Shown here: in pieces, positions 7,203 through 15,915 of the stretch
Numbering within the stretch: the first letter of the stretch is position 1
How the letters are laid out: each line of letters opens with the position of its first letter
Assembly: GCA_964607765.1 (NCBI GenBank)
Contig: CAZSNT010000165.1
Location: 1 to 22,205 of the forward strand
Direction: 5' to 3'
Length of the DNA: 22,205 nt
Source: CAZSNT01 sp964607765
GTDB lineage: Bacteria > Verrucomicrobiota > Lentisphaeria > Oligosphaerales > JABHEG01
Program-made: the position numbers and the translations under genes
Notes under the pieces: model-generated
The model's database searches: none
What the model was told of the DNA's origin: nothing
Seen by the model: only the letters and a program-made list of their open reading frames with translations

Positions 7203-10200
7203 TCACCGCTTCGGGGAAGATGATCTGCGCAGCGACTCCTCGAGTGCGTTGCTCAGGGCCTTGACGACGGCGTGGAGACGCTGCGGCCCCCCGACTGTTG
7301 CGGCGGAGCCTGCCCGGCGACCGGACTCGCGGCCGGAGAGCAGTGACTCGGCTTCTTCCTGGAGCAGCATCAGTCGCAGTCGTGTTCCCCACTGCGGCTC
7401 GTTGTCCGATGTCCGCTGGAGGTCATCGTACCCCATGTTCTCATTGATCCACAGAGCTGCTCTGTCGAGCCACTGCCGAGCTTCATCGGGGCAGTTCAGC
7501 TGGTGATGGTTCATGGCAAGGAAAAGCCATCCGTCCACGGGGCCGCCATCCCCGTGTAGTTCCATCGATTTGGCCAGGTGTTTGGCTGCCTCCGCGAAAT
7601 CGCCGTTGCGGTGGAGTGCGGCCCCCAACGCCCCATGCGCGGTCGAATTGGTCGGGCCAGCCGCCACGGCGCTCTCGGCAAGGGCCACGCACTGCGTCAG
7701 GTCGGCGGCCGCGCTCGGGCCCAGCGTACAAGCCCGAACGACGACTTCTCTCAGGCTTGCGTCCTGAGTGTGGCCGAAGCGCTTCAGGAGCTGACTGCAC
7801 ACACGCCGATACTCTTCCACACCAACCAGACGCAAGCGCAAAGCTGCGTGCTGCGTCCATTGCCAACGGGAGAACACGTGGGCATCTTCGACGTACCTGG
7901 CGAATTCCTCCGCGACCTCTTCCCATCGTCGCAAGAGTGCGAGTATGTCAGCCCGGAGTGTGCGATCGTCAGGCATGTTCTCATAGCAGCTGCTCCCTAC
8001 GCAGCGGTCTGCGTCGGCCAGGGCCGCTTCCAGCTGGCCCATGCGCCCGTAGGCACGGGCCCGGCAACCCAAGGCCACAGAGTCGTCAGGATCCAGCTCG
8101 AGGGCCCTGTTGTAGTCGGCAAGCCCCTTGTCTGTCTGTCCCAAGCCTTCGTCGTAGGCGACTCCACGCTCCTGGAAGATCATCGGGTCATTCGGGCGCA
8201 GCGAGAGGACACGCGTGTAGGCGGAAACTGACTTCTCGTAGTCCTGCTCCTCGAAGGAGGTCTCGGCCTCCCTGTAGACGGTCGCATCCGCCCCTCGGGC
8301 TGCCAGCATTGTCCTGGCAAAATCCGACAGCGTCGTTTGGCACGCGTCAACACTGGTTGCCGGTGCCAAAATGGCCTGCAGCCACTGCCAGCGCTCGAGC
8401 CATTCTTCCACGGTCATGCGTGTGGTCCCGGCTCCTTCGATACGTTGTATTGAGACGATCTCGCCAAGCGTGCGCAACTCCGCCAGATCCAGCTGGTGGT
8501 GCGGGGCCTGGCTGAGTTCGCCCAGGTCGAAGATGGGGGTGTAGGGCATTGCTCGTCCATCGATCACAGCGTTTTCCCCGTCGGGGGTGACCAGCAGCCT
8601 ACGCCCGGATCCGAAAAGCGGCCTTGCCGGGGCGACCTGCCTGCCGGTTCGCCATTCCCACAGTCGCAGGTAATAGCCGCCGGCTGTCAGGATCCAGCGT
8701 CCGTCGCCAGCAAACCTGGCGCAATACGCCGGCTCGTCGTGTTCAAGCGCGGGGCACACCAACTCACCGGTCTGTCGGTCCCAGACTCGGACCATGCCAT
8801 CCCTGCAGGCGGTGAGGAGACGCTTCCCGTCAGGACTGAACTCCACGGAGTCAATGCTGTTCGGATGAGGGAGTCCAAGGCCAACGGGCTTACCTGTCGT
8901 CAGGTCCCACACACGCGCGGCCGCCGTCGCCTGGCGTCGGCCCGAGGAGCCTGTGGCCAGGAGTCGTCCATCTTTGGAGAGAGCGACGCTTCGCACAAGG
9001 CTCTCGTTTTCGAGCGTGTGACAAAGTCGTCCCGAGGATGATTCCCACACGCGGACCGTTTGGCCCAGTCCTGCGGTGATGAAGCGGTTGCCGTCCGAGG
9101 TGAACCACACGCCGCCGTCGATGGTCACCACGACTCCGGCCTGCTTTTCGCCCTGGTCGAGTTGCGTCTTAACCTGTCCGGCGGCAGGGTCGATCAGGAG
9201 AATCTGTCCTCCGGCGCACAGGATCACGAGCAAGTCACCGTTGGGGCTGTAGGCTGCACGCAGCGGTTCGCTGGGGGTCGCCAACGGGAGTCCTTCTGGC
9301 GTGCCTTGTCGCCAGTTCCACACACGGACTTGACCGGGATCCAGAGGGTTCTGATGGTACGGATTGGTCTGGTTCCGGTTCTCCGGCGACGAGGTCAACG
9401 CTGCCAGCCGGCTTCCGTCCGGGGAGAAGAGCGCATCGTTCAGGCCGCCCTCTACATCCATGCGAGGTCCGGCAGATTCCCCGCGCGCCACATCGTAGAC
9501 CTGGGTCGTCAACTGGGTCCGGTTCCCCCAGTAACCCGCGGGGGCTATATAGCGACCGTCTGCGCTCATCGTCACGCGCGCATATCGTCGTGTGAGCCCC
9601 GCCGGGTGGACTCGGTGGTCTTCCGGCAGGCCAGGGAAGCCCCATACACAGACAATCTGATCCCCGCCTCCCGCCGCGCAAGCGGCCAGCAACCGGCCGT
9701 CTGGCGACACCGCTACCCGCGAGCACTTTCCGGGGAAAGGGACGGACAGGATTTCGCGCCGTGCGGGAACGGACCAGAGCATTGCCCCGTGCTTCTCGGA
9801 GGCCGTTACGAGCACCTGGCCGTCCGGGGTGAACGCTGCATCTGAGAATCCGACAAAGTCCAGCTCGTCAAGGTGCTCGCCATTTGGGATCGCGCGCAGT
9901 TCGAAACGGTTCCCGTAGATCATCAACGCGTTTGTGTCGGGTGTGACCGTGAACAGAGCAAAGGTGGGGCCGCCCAGGTGAAGTGCGCGCACATGTGCTC
10001 CGCTCTCCGCGTCCCACCAACCGATTCGATCCGCGTCCTCATCTGCGACCAGGATGCGGTCCTCGTGGATAAACCGCGGGGGCGAGACATAGGACGACCG
10101 CGTGGCCCTGCCCACCGGCTCGAAAAGAGGGTCCGCGGACCCGCGTCCCCCGGTGATGGCGAACACGCGTGTACGCGAGTCTGCGCACGTCGTGGCCAAG

Positions 10201-12062
10201 CGCGTACCCGTGGAGTTGAACGAGAAGCAATGCAGCTTCCCGGGATGAACCAACTCCGGAGTCGCGTATGTCTTGGTCCTACAGTCCCACACCTGGATGC
10301 TCTTCCCCCACACTGCGGCAAGGCGCTGTCCGTCCAGGCTGAATTCCAGCTGCTGAATCTGACTGTCGCAGGAGAAGCTCTGCAGTATGTCACCATCGGG
10401 GAAGGCGAGGATTGCGACCTTGCCGGCCCATGTGCCCACGGCAAGCCGCTCGCCGTCTGCAGTCCATGCCGCTGCCATGGTTGCCTCCAGTTCGCCCGGA
10501 AGCTGAACAGCCCGATTGCTATCCAGATCCCAGATTCTGCAGGCCCCGGACCTGATGATCAGATACCGGCTGCTCGCATGGAACAGCAGCTGCCGGATCC
10601 AGCTTCCGCCTCGGAAGACGCGGAGGGGCATGGGGAACCTGCGGCTCCAGGCGCCGAACCGTACGCGATTGGCCATCGATCTGTCTGGATCATGCGACGC
10701 CTGCGCGGCCGCGCTGGCGAACCACAGAGCCGCTGCTTGTGGATTGCCCTCCTCCGCTGCAGCCAGTCCGGAGGCGGTGTGCATGTCCGCCAATGTGGTC
10801 TCGGCGATGCGGCGTTGTTCGGCTTCGGCTTCTCGGGCCCTGTCGGCCCGGATTTGTGCGGCTTCAGCTTTGCTGCGTTGTTCGGCCTCGGCTTCCCGGG
10901 CCTCGTGGGCGGCGTCTCGTTCCGTCTCGGCTTCCTCTCTCGCGGTCCTCGCAACTCCCAGCGCACGTGTCGTCTGCACGTAGCCCACTATGCTGACAGC
11001 CGCAACCGTCAGGAGCAGGAGCGCGGCGGCCGCTGTCAGTCCGGCCACAGTGGGATTGCGCCGGCACCAACGCCACAATCGCGTCGCCGCGCTGACGGGC
11101 CGGGCATGGATCGGTTCACCGTTCAGGAAGCGGGTCAGTTCTTCGGCAAGCTCTCCGGCGGAAGCATACCTTTTCCCAGGAGCTTTCTGCAGGCACTTCA
11201 GGCAGATTGTCTCCAGGTCGCGCGGGACAATGCCGTTGAGCTTCCTGGGGCTTGGCGGCTCTTCGTGGATCACTTGGTGCAGCAACATCCGAATGTTGCC
11301 ACGGAAGGGCTTTTCCCCTGTCAACAGTTCGAACAGGATCACGCCCAGCGAATAAAGGTCCGTGCGTCGGTCTGCCTGGTGAGCTTCCCCGCCCGCCTGC
11401 TCCGGGGACATGTAGGCCGGCGTGCCCATTACCTTGCCGGCGATTGTCACAGTCACCTCACCCACGTCGCGTCGAGCCAACCCGAAATCCATGATGTGCG
11501 GTTGCCCGCTGGGATCGAGCATGATGTTGGCGGGTTTCAGGTCGCGGTGAATGACACCTGTTTCGTGTGCGTGGTGAAGTGCTTTGGCAAGCGTCGTGCA
11601 GAGCTCGGCTGCCTCCCGTGCCGTCAAGCCGCCACCGGTCAGCCAGTCGGCAAGCGTCACGCCTTCCACAAAATCACTGACGATGTAGATCGTGTCACCG
11701 TCGCGTCCCACCTCGTGGACGCTGACGATGTTCGGGTCTCTCAGCTGTGCAGCGGCTCGGGCCTCGCGGAAGAACTGCTCCGACTCCGTGGCCGTCAACT
11801 GTCCCTTGCGCGGGATTTTCACGGCCACCGAGCGGTCCAGTTCCTTGTCCCGGGCCTTCCACACAGCCCCGAAAGCTCCCATGCCGAGTCGTTCGACAAG
11901 CTCGAAGCGGCCGAGCGTTCTGTTCTCGGCCTCGGGAAGGGGGATGGTCTCTTCTTGGAGGAGACTGAAACTGGAGCCACACGTCGGGCAGGGAATGGCA
12001 GCCAGTTGATCGTCATCCGTCAGCTCAATCGCCATGCTACAATGAGGACAACGGACGTCCAT
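7203..12062 (-). CDS. Giant membrane Ser/Thr protein kinase with WD40 and TPR repeats
   Basis: The product is 1619 residues. ATG 12062 was chosen because GGGAG (complement of 12069-12073) lies 6 nt upstream and the zinc-ribbon begins at once; an in-frame 71-codon upstream extension looks non-coding. Order: CPHC...CPTC zinc ribbon (5-28); Hanks-type kinase (about 53-313) with glycine loop GMGAFGAVWKA, Lys82, HRDLKPAN (172-179), DFGLA (192-196) and GTPAYMSPEQ (213-222), all intact; one membrane span (about 338-361); an Ala/Glu/Arg-rich coiled coil (365-425); a WD40-like propeller region (about 480-1170) with repeated SPDG and VWD signatures; TPR helices (about 1260-1545). The kinase should face the cytoplasm and the propeller/TPR part the other side. 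Such receptors are abundant in PVC bacteria. The ligand and targets are unknown. It is alone on its strand, so no partner is evident. Confidence 0.92.
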   Translation of the reverse strand: MDVRCPHCSMAIELTDDDQLAAIPCPTCGSSFSLLQEETIPLPEAENRTLGRFELVERLGMGAFGAVWKARDKELDRSVAVKIPRKGQLTATESEQFFREARAAAQLRDPNIVSVHEVGRDGDTIYIVSDFVEGVTLADWLTGGGLTAREAAELCTTLAKALHHAHETGVIHRDLKPANIMLDPSGQPHIMDFGLARRDVGEVTVTIAGKVMGTPAYMSPEQAGGEAHQADRRTDLYSLGVILFELLTGEKPFRGNIRMLLHQVIHEEPPSPRKLNGIVPRDLETICLKCLQKAPGKRYASAGELAEELTRFLNGEPIHARPVSAATRLWRWCRRNPTVAGLTAAAALLLLTVAAVSIVGYVQTTRALGVARTAREEAETERDAAHEAREAEAEQRSKAEAAQIRADRAREAEAEQRRIAETTLADMHTASGLAAAEEGNPQAAALWFASAAAQASHDPDRSMANRVRFGAWSRRFPMPLRVFRGGSWIRQLLFHASSRYLIIRSGACRIWDLDSNRAVQLPGELEATMAAAWTADGERLAVGTWAGKVAILAFPDGDILQSFSCDSQIQQLEFSLDGQRLAAVWGKSIQVWDCRTKTYATPELVHPGKLHCFSFNSTGTRLATTCADSRTRVFAITGGRGSADPLFEPVGRATRSSYVSPPRFIHEDRILVADEDADRIGWWDAESGAHVRALHLGGPTFALFTVTPDTNALMIYGNRFELRAIPNGEHLDELDFVGFSDAAFTPDGQVLVTASEKHGAMLWSVPARREILSVPFPGKCSRVAVSPDGRLLAACAAGGGDQIVCVWGFPGLPEDHRVHPAGLTRRYARVTMSADGRYIAPAGYWGNRTQLTTQVYDVARGESAGPRMDVEGGLNDALFSPDGSRLAALTSSPENRNQTNPYHQNPLDPGQVRVWNWRQGTPEGLPLATPSEPLRAAYSPNGDLLVILCAGGQILLIDPAAGQVKTQLDQGEKQAGVVVTIDGGVWFTSDGNRFITAGLGQTVRVWESSSGRLCHTLENESLVRSVALSKDGRLLATGSSGRRQATAAARVWDLTTGKPVGLGLPHPNSIDSVEFSPDGKRLLTACRDGMVRVWDRQTGELVCPALEHDEPAYCARFAGDGRWILTAGGYYLRLWEWRTGRQVAPARPLFGSGRRLLVTPDGENAVIDGRAMPYTPIFDLGELSQAPHHQLDLAELRTLGEIVSIQRIEGAGTTRMTVEEWLERWQWLQAILAPATSVDACQTTLSDFARTMLAARGADATVYREAETSFEEQDYEKSVSAYTRVLSLRPNDPMIFQERGVAYDEGLGQTDKGLADYNRALELDPDDSVALGCRARAYGRMGQLEAALADADRCVGSSCYENMPDDRTLRADILALLRRWEEVAEEFARYVEDAHVFSRWQWTQHAALRLRLVGVEEYRRVCSQLLKRFGHTQDASLREVVVRACTLGPSAAADLTQCVALAESAVAAGPTNSTAHGALGAALHRNGDFAEAAKHLAKSMELHGDGGPVDGWLFLAMNHHQLNCPDEARQWLDRAALWINENMGYDDLQRTSDNEPQWGTRLRLMLLQEEAESLLSGRESGRRAGSAATVGGPQRLHAVVKALSNALEESLRRSSSPKR

Positions 12063-12261
12063 GTGGATCTCCCACCGGCGATGTCGTCTTGGATGGCTGG
12101 CTCTGCGACCCGAACGGCGCCGGAGAAAACGCAGTTCGTCAGCCCTGTTCCGTCGACGGGATGTCTGCCATCGTATGGGCCGAGCCAGCTGTGCGCCGAT
12201 CCGGGCGAGCGAAATCCCCTCTCGGTGCACGCTCGCTGATTGACAAACGATAGTGTGGTGA

Positions 12262-12279
12262 GTAGTCGGCTTCAAGCCG
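12262..12279 (+). repeat. REP-like hairpin headed by GTAG
   Basis: GTAG (12262-12265) is followed one base later by CGGCTT (12267-12272), a single C and AAGCCG (12274-12279), which folds as a hairpin with CGGC/GCCG stem and a short loop. A GTAG tetranucleotide beside a short hairpin is the layout of REP elements mobilised by RAYT-type Y1 transposases. The element at 18110-18132 has the same design with a different stem. One short copy is weak evidence alone. Confidence 0.4.
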
Positions 12280-12336
12280 GGCGAAGGGGGCGGAGCAGGC
12301 CGGTCAGAATGCTGTTTATGTCCTGCCTTCCAGAGC

Positions 12337-12342
12337 TATAGT
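12337..12342 (+). promoter_or_regulatory. Possible -10 element for the esterase fusion gene
   Basis: TATAGT lies 52 bp before ATG 12395. No good -35 hexamer is found 16-18 bp upstream, so the call is tentative. Confidence 0.2.
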
Positions 12343-12394
12343 TGTGGTTGACAGCGGAATGGGCCTTAGTTGTCTCTGAGGAGATTGGCGCCAC

Positions 12395-15300
12395 ATGAAG
12401 ATCAGGGATGTTATCTGTAGGGTGTTGAGTATGGGGCTGTTGCTGGGGCTTGGCTCGGCTCTTTCTGCTGCGGAAGAACTGCTGATCAACCGGGACTTCG
12501 CGGTCGGGAGCCCTACCGACGACAAGCCGCCTGTCTTCCAGTGCAAGGGCTGGCGCCGGTTGCTCTGGAATCCCAAGACACCCAGCTCGTGGCTGACCGA
12601 CGGCACGCGCGACCGGCAGATCGGCGAGGGCAATCAGGCGCTTGAGTTCCGCTGGGGCGCCACGTCCATCTGCCAGTACTTCAGTGCGACGGAGGAACAG
12701 GAATACGACTTCTCGGTTGAGCATCTGAACGGTGGCAACCAGGAAAGCCGCTGGAATCCACGGATCCAGGTGGAGTGGTACGATGCGGCAGGGCAGCGGA
12801 TTGGGGACGTCACAACGGTCGTCGAAGGCGACATCACTACAGCTCCCGTGAAGACGTGGAACGCGCTGAACGGGGAAGCGACTTCGCCGCCCGCAACGGC
12901 GTATGCCCGGATCCTGTTCAACATCAACAACCGCGGCGCCGGCAGTTACTTCCAAAAGGCCTACTTCGATAATGCATCCGTCCAGGGGCAGCGAGGCACG
13001 CACAATCTGCCCTGTTCCTTCGTGTGCGCTCCTTACGACATGACGCTGGACGCCATTCCCGAGAGCACTCCGTACGGGGATTCACTTGCGGAGATCGCAG
13101 ATGACCCGGACGGCGACACGCTGCGCTTCACGAAGGTCGAAGGTCCCGGCTGGCTCACGGTGGCACGCGACGGCGCGTTGAGCGGGACGCCCCGGTTCGA
13201 GGATGCCGGCGACAACCGTCTGAAGGTCAAGGTGGAAGATAGTCGCGGCAGTTCGGACACCCGCACGCTGACCATCCCCGTCGTGCCGCACCTGCGCCTC
13301 GGGAATGTCTTTGACGACGACATGGTCCTGCAGCGTGGTGCCCCGATCCCGCTCTGGGGCAGGGCCGTTCCGAACGCTCGCGTGAAGGTCGCGCTGAGCA
13401 CGGGCGAGGCGGTTCAGACATCGGCTGACGCGGAGGGGAATTGGTCGATGCTGCTCCCGCCGCTGCGGGTATCGGCAGCTGGGCCGATCACGATGACGGT
13501 GACCAGCGGCCCGCGTGAGTTCGCCGCCACGAATGTCCTTGTGGGTGACGTGTGGCTCTGCTCGGGACAGTCCAACATGTCGTGGCCGCTGAAGCACACG
13601 GACGGCAGTGCCGAGGAGATCGCCGTGGCCGAGAACCCCCACCTGCGGGTCCTGCGTACGCCGGAGACTCGCTCCAAGGAGCCGTGGCAGGATCTGCACG
13701 TTCGGGCCCAGTGGCGTGCCTGTACGCCGAAGGAGATTCCAGATTTCTCGGCCGTGGCCTATTACTTCGGCAAGACACTTGCCAAGGAGATTGGCGTACC
13801 GATCGGGCTCATCGACTCGAGCCAGGGCGGCAGCGCCATCGAACCGTGGTCGGTGAGCTTGCTGCCGGAGAATGCCACGACCATGTACAAGTCGCGCATC
13901 CACCCGTACACCCGGCTCCCGATCAAAGGTGTGATCTGGTACCAGGGCGAGGCAAATGTCGGGAATGGCGCCGCCTACACGGACAAGATGAAGACGCTGG
14001 TGGCGGATTGGCGCAAGGTCTGGAAGCGCCCCGAACTTCCCTTCTATTTCGTGCAGTTAGCGCCGTTCAACTACAAGGGCGACAACGTGTATCAGCTTCC
14101 CGAATTGTGGGCCGCCCAGGCTGCCGCCATGGCACAGATCCCCCATTCGGGCATGGTCGTGACCAACGACGTCGGGAACATCAAGAACATCCACCCGACC
14201 AACAAGGCGCCGGTCGGTCAGCGGCTTGCCGCGTGGGCTCTGCACGGAACGTACGGCCGGACCGATGTCGCCTATTCCGGGCCGGTGTTGGAGAAAGTCA
14301 CCCGTGTGGGACAACGGCTCAGTGTCTCGTTCAGGCATGCGGAGAACGGACTGGCGTCGCGTGACGGGGAGCCGTTGACCTGCTTTGAGGTGGCCGGCGC
14401 CGACGGCGAGTTCGGGCCTGCCAAGGCCGCGATAGTCGACGGTGCGGTGTTGGTTTCCTCCCCTGCCGTGCGTGACCCGGCGGCGGTCCGCTTCGCGTGG
14501 CACGAGACCGCGCAACCGAATCTGATGAACGTCGAGGGGTTGCCGGCGGGCGCGTTCCCCGCCGCCTCTGCGCTGACCCGTTTTCCCGTCGTCCCCGCCC
14601 CGAAGCCGCTCACCCCGCTCATGGAGCGTGAACTGCGCGGTTGCTTCGACTTCTTCTGGAACGAGTGGGTGTCCGATCCGACCAAGCCGACCTACGGGCT
14701 GACGAACGGCGATTACGTGGGACTGGGGATCTACTCGCCCATCCCGATCGAGGCGCAGGGCTTCTATCTGTGTGCGATCGTCGTTGGCGTGGAACGCGGC
14801 TGGATCACGAGAAACGAGGGGGTCGAGCGTGCGGTTATTGCTCTGGAGACTCTCGGCAGACTCAAGCACATCCGTGGTTTCTACTACCACTTCATCGATC
14901 CCGCCACGGGGTTGCGCGGCTGGCACGACGCGCACGGAGTCGAGCTCAGCAACGGCAGCACGGGCACGATGCTGATGGGCGCGCTCGTGGCCGGGGAGTA
15001 CTTCGGCGGGAAAGTCGAGGAATTGGCCGAGTCCCTGTACGCACGGACGGACTGGAAGTGGTTCACCAATCCCGAGACGAAGCACCCGTACCTGGCCTGT
15101 TTCCCGGAAGACAGACCGCCGAAGGAGCCGCACGGCGGCATGAATGAAGAAGGCTTTTTCGGGAGCTGGGCGGCCTATTCGGAACACATGTTCCTGTATA
15201 TCCTCGGGGCCGGGGCTCCGAATCCGGAGTTCGCGACCGGGGCCGATTCGTACTACGCGATGAAAACCTACCGGGGCTCCTACAAAGGCGAGGAGTTCTT

Positions 15301-15880
15301 CATCTGCGGGACTGGGGGCGCCTTCACGTACCAGTGGACGCACAGCTTTGTCGATTTCCGCAACATCCGGGACAGGCTCGGGCGCAACTGGTTCGAGAAC
15401 TCGCGTCACGCCGCGATTGCGGCGCGGCAGTATGCCATCGATCGCGCGCCGGAACTCAAGGGGCTCGGTCCCAACTCGTGGGGCATGTCGGCGTGCATGA
15501 GTCCGAGCACCTTCTACAGCGGCCGGTACGGCTCGAAACCGATCGGCGCGGGGCACAAGCTCCTGGAGGACGGCACGGTCCCGCCTTACGGGTCGTCCGC
15601 GTTCGTCGTCTTCACCCCGAAGGAGTCCATCGAGGCGCTCGAGTACATGGTCACGATCCCCGGACTTGTCGGCAAGTATGGGCTCCACGACGCCTACAGT
15701 TTCATGACCAAGAACGACGGGGACAAGCCCTGGATCGGCGAGAGCTATCTCGGTATCGACAAAGGCCTCGTGCTGCTCATGTTCGAAAACTACTCCACCC
15801 AGCTCATCTGGCGCCTGTGCCACCGCAATCGTCATATCCAGCGCGGGCTTGAGGTGCTGGAGTTCTCGCCACAGCAATGA
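12395..15880 (+). CDS. Exported sialate O-acetylesterase + PF10091-type glycosidase fusion
   Basis: ATG 12395 follows GAGGAG (12378-12383). The 1161-residue product has a signal peptide (about 1-26, ALSAA), a jelly-roll-like carbohydrate-binding module (about 28-198), and an Ig/cadherin-like domain (about 210-296, with DDPDGDTLRF and GALSGTP). The SGNH esterase of the sialate O-acetylesterase family follows (about 300-732): CSGQSNM with Ser390, GSAIEPW, GVIWYQGEAN (512-521), and NDVG...IHP with Asp592 and His600. The C-terminal 740-1155 resembles the putative glucoamylase family PF10091, which includes GH144 beta-1,2-glucanases: FDFFWNEW, LSNGSTGTML, EEGFFGSWAAYSEHMFLYIL, WTHSFVDFRN, SYLGIDKGLVLLMFENY. 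Together they would deacetylate and cleave a decorated glycan outside the cytoplasm. The substrate cannot be told from sequence. The next gene converges, with 35 bp between stops. Confidence 0.88.
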   Translation: MKIRDVICRVLSMGLLLGLGSALSAAEELLINRDFAVGSPTDDKPPVFQCKGWRRLLWNPKTPSSWLTDGTRDRQIGEGNQALEFRWGATSICQYFSATEEQEYDFSVEHLNGGNQESRWNPRIQVEWYDAAGQRIGDVTTVVEGDITTAPVKTWNALNGEATSPPATAYARILFNINNRGAGSYFQKAYFDNASVQGQRGTHNLPCSFVCAPYDMTLDAIPESTPYGDSLAEIADDPDGDTLRFTKVEGPGWLTVARDGALSGTPRFEDAGDNRLKVKVEDSRGSSDTRTLTIPVVPHLRLGNVFDDDMVLQRGAPIPLWGRAVPNARVKVALSTGEAVQTSADAEGNWSMLLPPLRVSAAGPITMTVTSGPREFAATNVLVGDVWLCSGQSNMSWPLKHTDGSAEEIAVAENPHLRVLRTPETRSKEPWQDLHVRAQWRACTPKEIPDFSAVAYYFGKTLAKEIGVPIGLIDSSQGGSAIEPWSVSLLPENATTMYKSRIHPYTRLPIKGVIWYQGEANVGNGAAYTDKMKTLVADWRKVWKRPELPFYFVQLAPFNYKGDNVYQLPELWAAQAAAMAQIPHSGMVVTNDVGNIKNIHPTNKAPVGQRLAAWALHGTYGRTDVAYSGPVLEKVTRVGQRLSVSFRHAENGLASRDGEPLTCFEVAGADGEFGPAKAAIVDGAVLVSSPAVRDPAAVRFAWHETAQPNLMNVEGLPAGAFPAASALTRFPVVPAPKPLTPLMERELRGCFDFFWNEWVSDPTKPTYGLTNGDYVGLGIYSPIPIEAQGFYLCAIVVGVERGWITRNEGVERAVIALETLGRLKHIRGFYYHFIDPATGLRGWHDAHGVELSNGSTGTMLMGALVAGEYFGGKVEELAESLYARTDWKWFTNPETKHPYLACFPEDRPPKEPHGGMNEEGFFGSWAAYSEHMFLYILGAGAPNPEFATGADSYYAMKTYRGSYKGEEFFICGTGGAFTYQWTHSFVDFRNIRDRLGRNWFENSRHAAIAARQYAIDRAPELKGLGPNSWGMSACMSPSTFYSGRYGSKPIGAGHKLLEDGTVPPYGSSAFVVFTPKESIEALEYMVTIPGLVGKYGLHDAYSFMTKNDGDKPWIGESYLGIDKGLVLLMFENYSTQLIWRLCHRNRHIQRGLEVLEFSPQQ

Positions 15881-15915
15881 TGCGAGAGAGGCGGCAGATT
15901 CGGTTTGGCGTGTGC

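Larger units (their letters stand above)
12063..12394. other. Divergent spacer between kinase and esterase fusion genes
   Basis: This 332-bp region has no credible gene; the kinase frame stays open through it, but the translation is Arg-rich and lacks a start with a ribosome binding site. It holds a REP-like hairpin (12262-12279) and a possible -10 element for the downstream gene (12337-12342). Promoters for both flanking genes must lie here or nearby. Confidence 0.6.

Noticed and set aside
9873..12239. 788-codon open frame on the plus strand
   Set aside because: Antisense to the kinase gene; long antisense frames are common in GC-rich coding DNA and this one shows no domain or signal.
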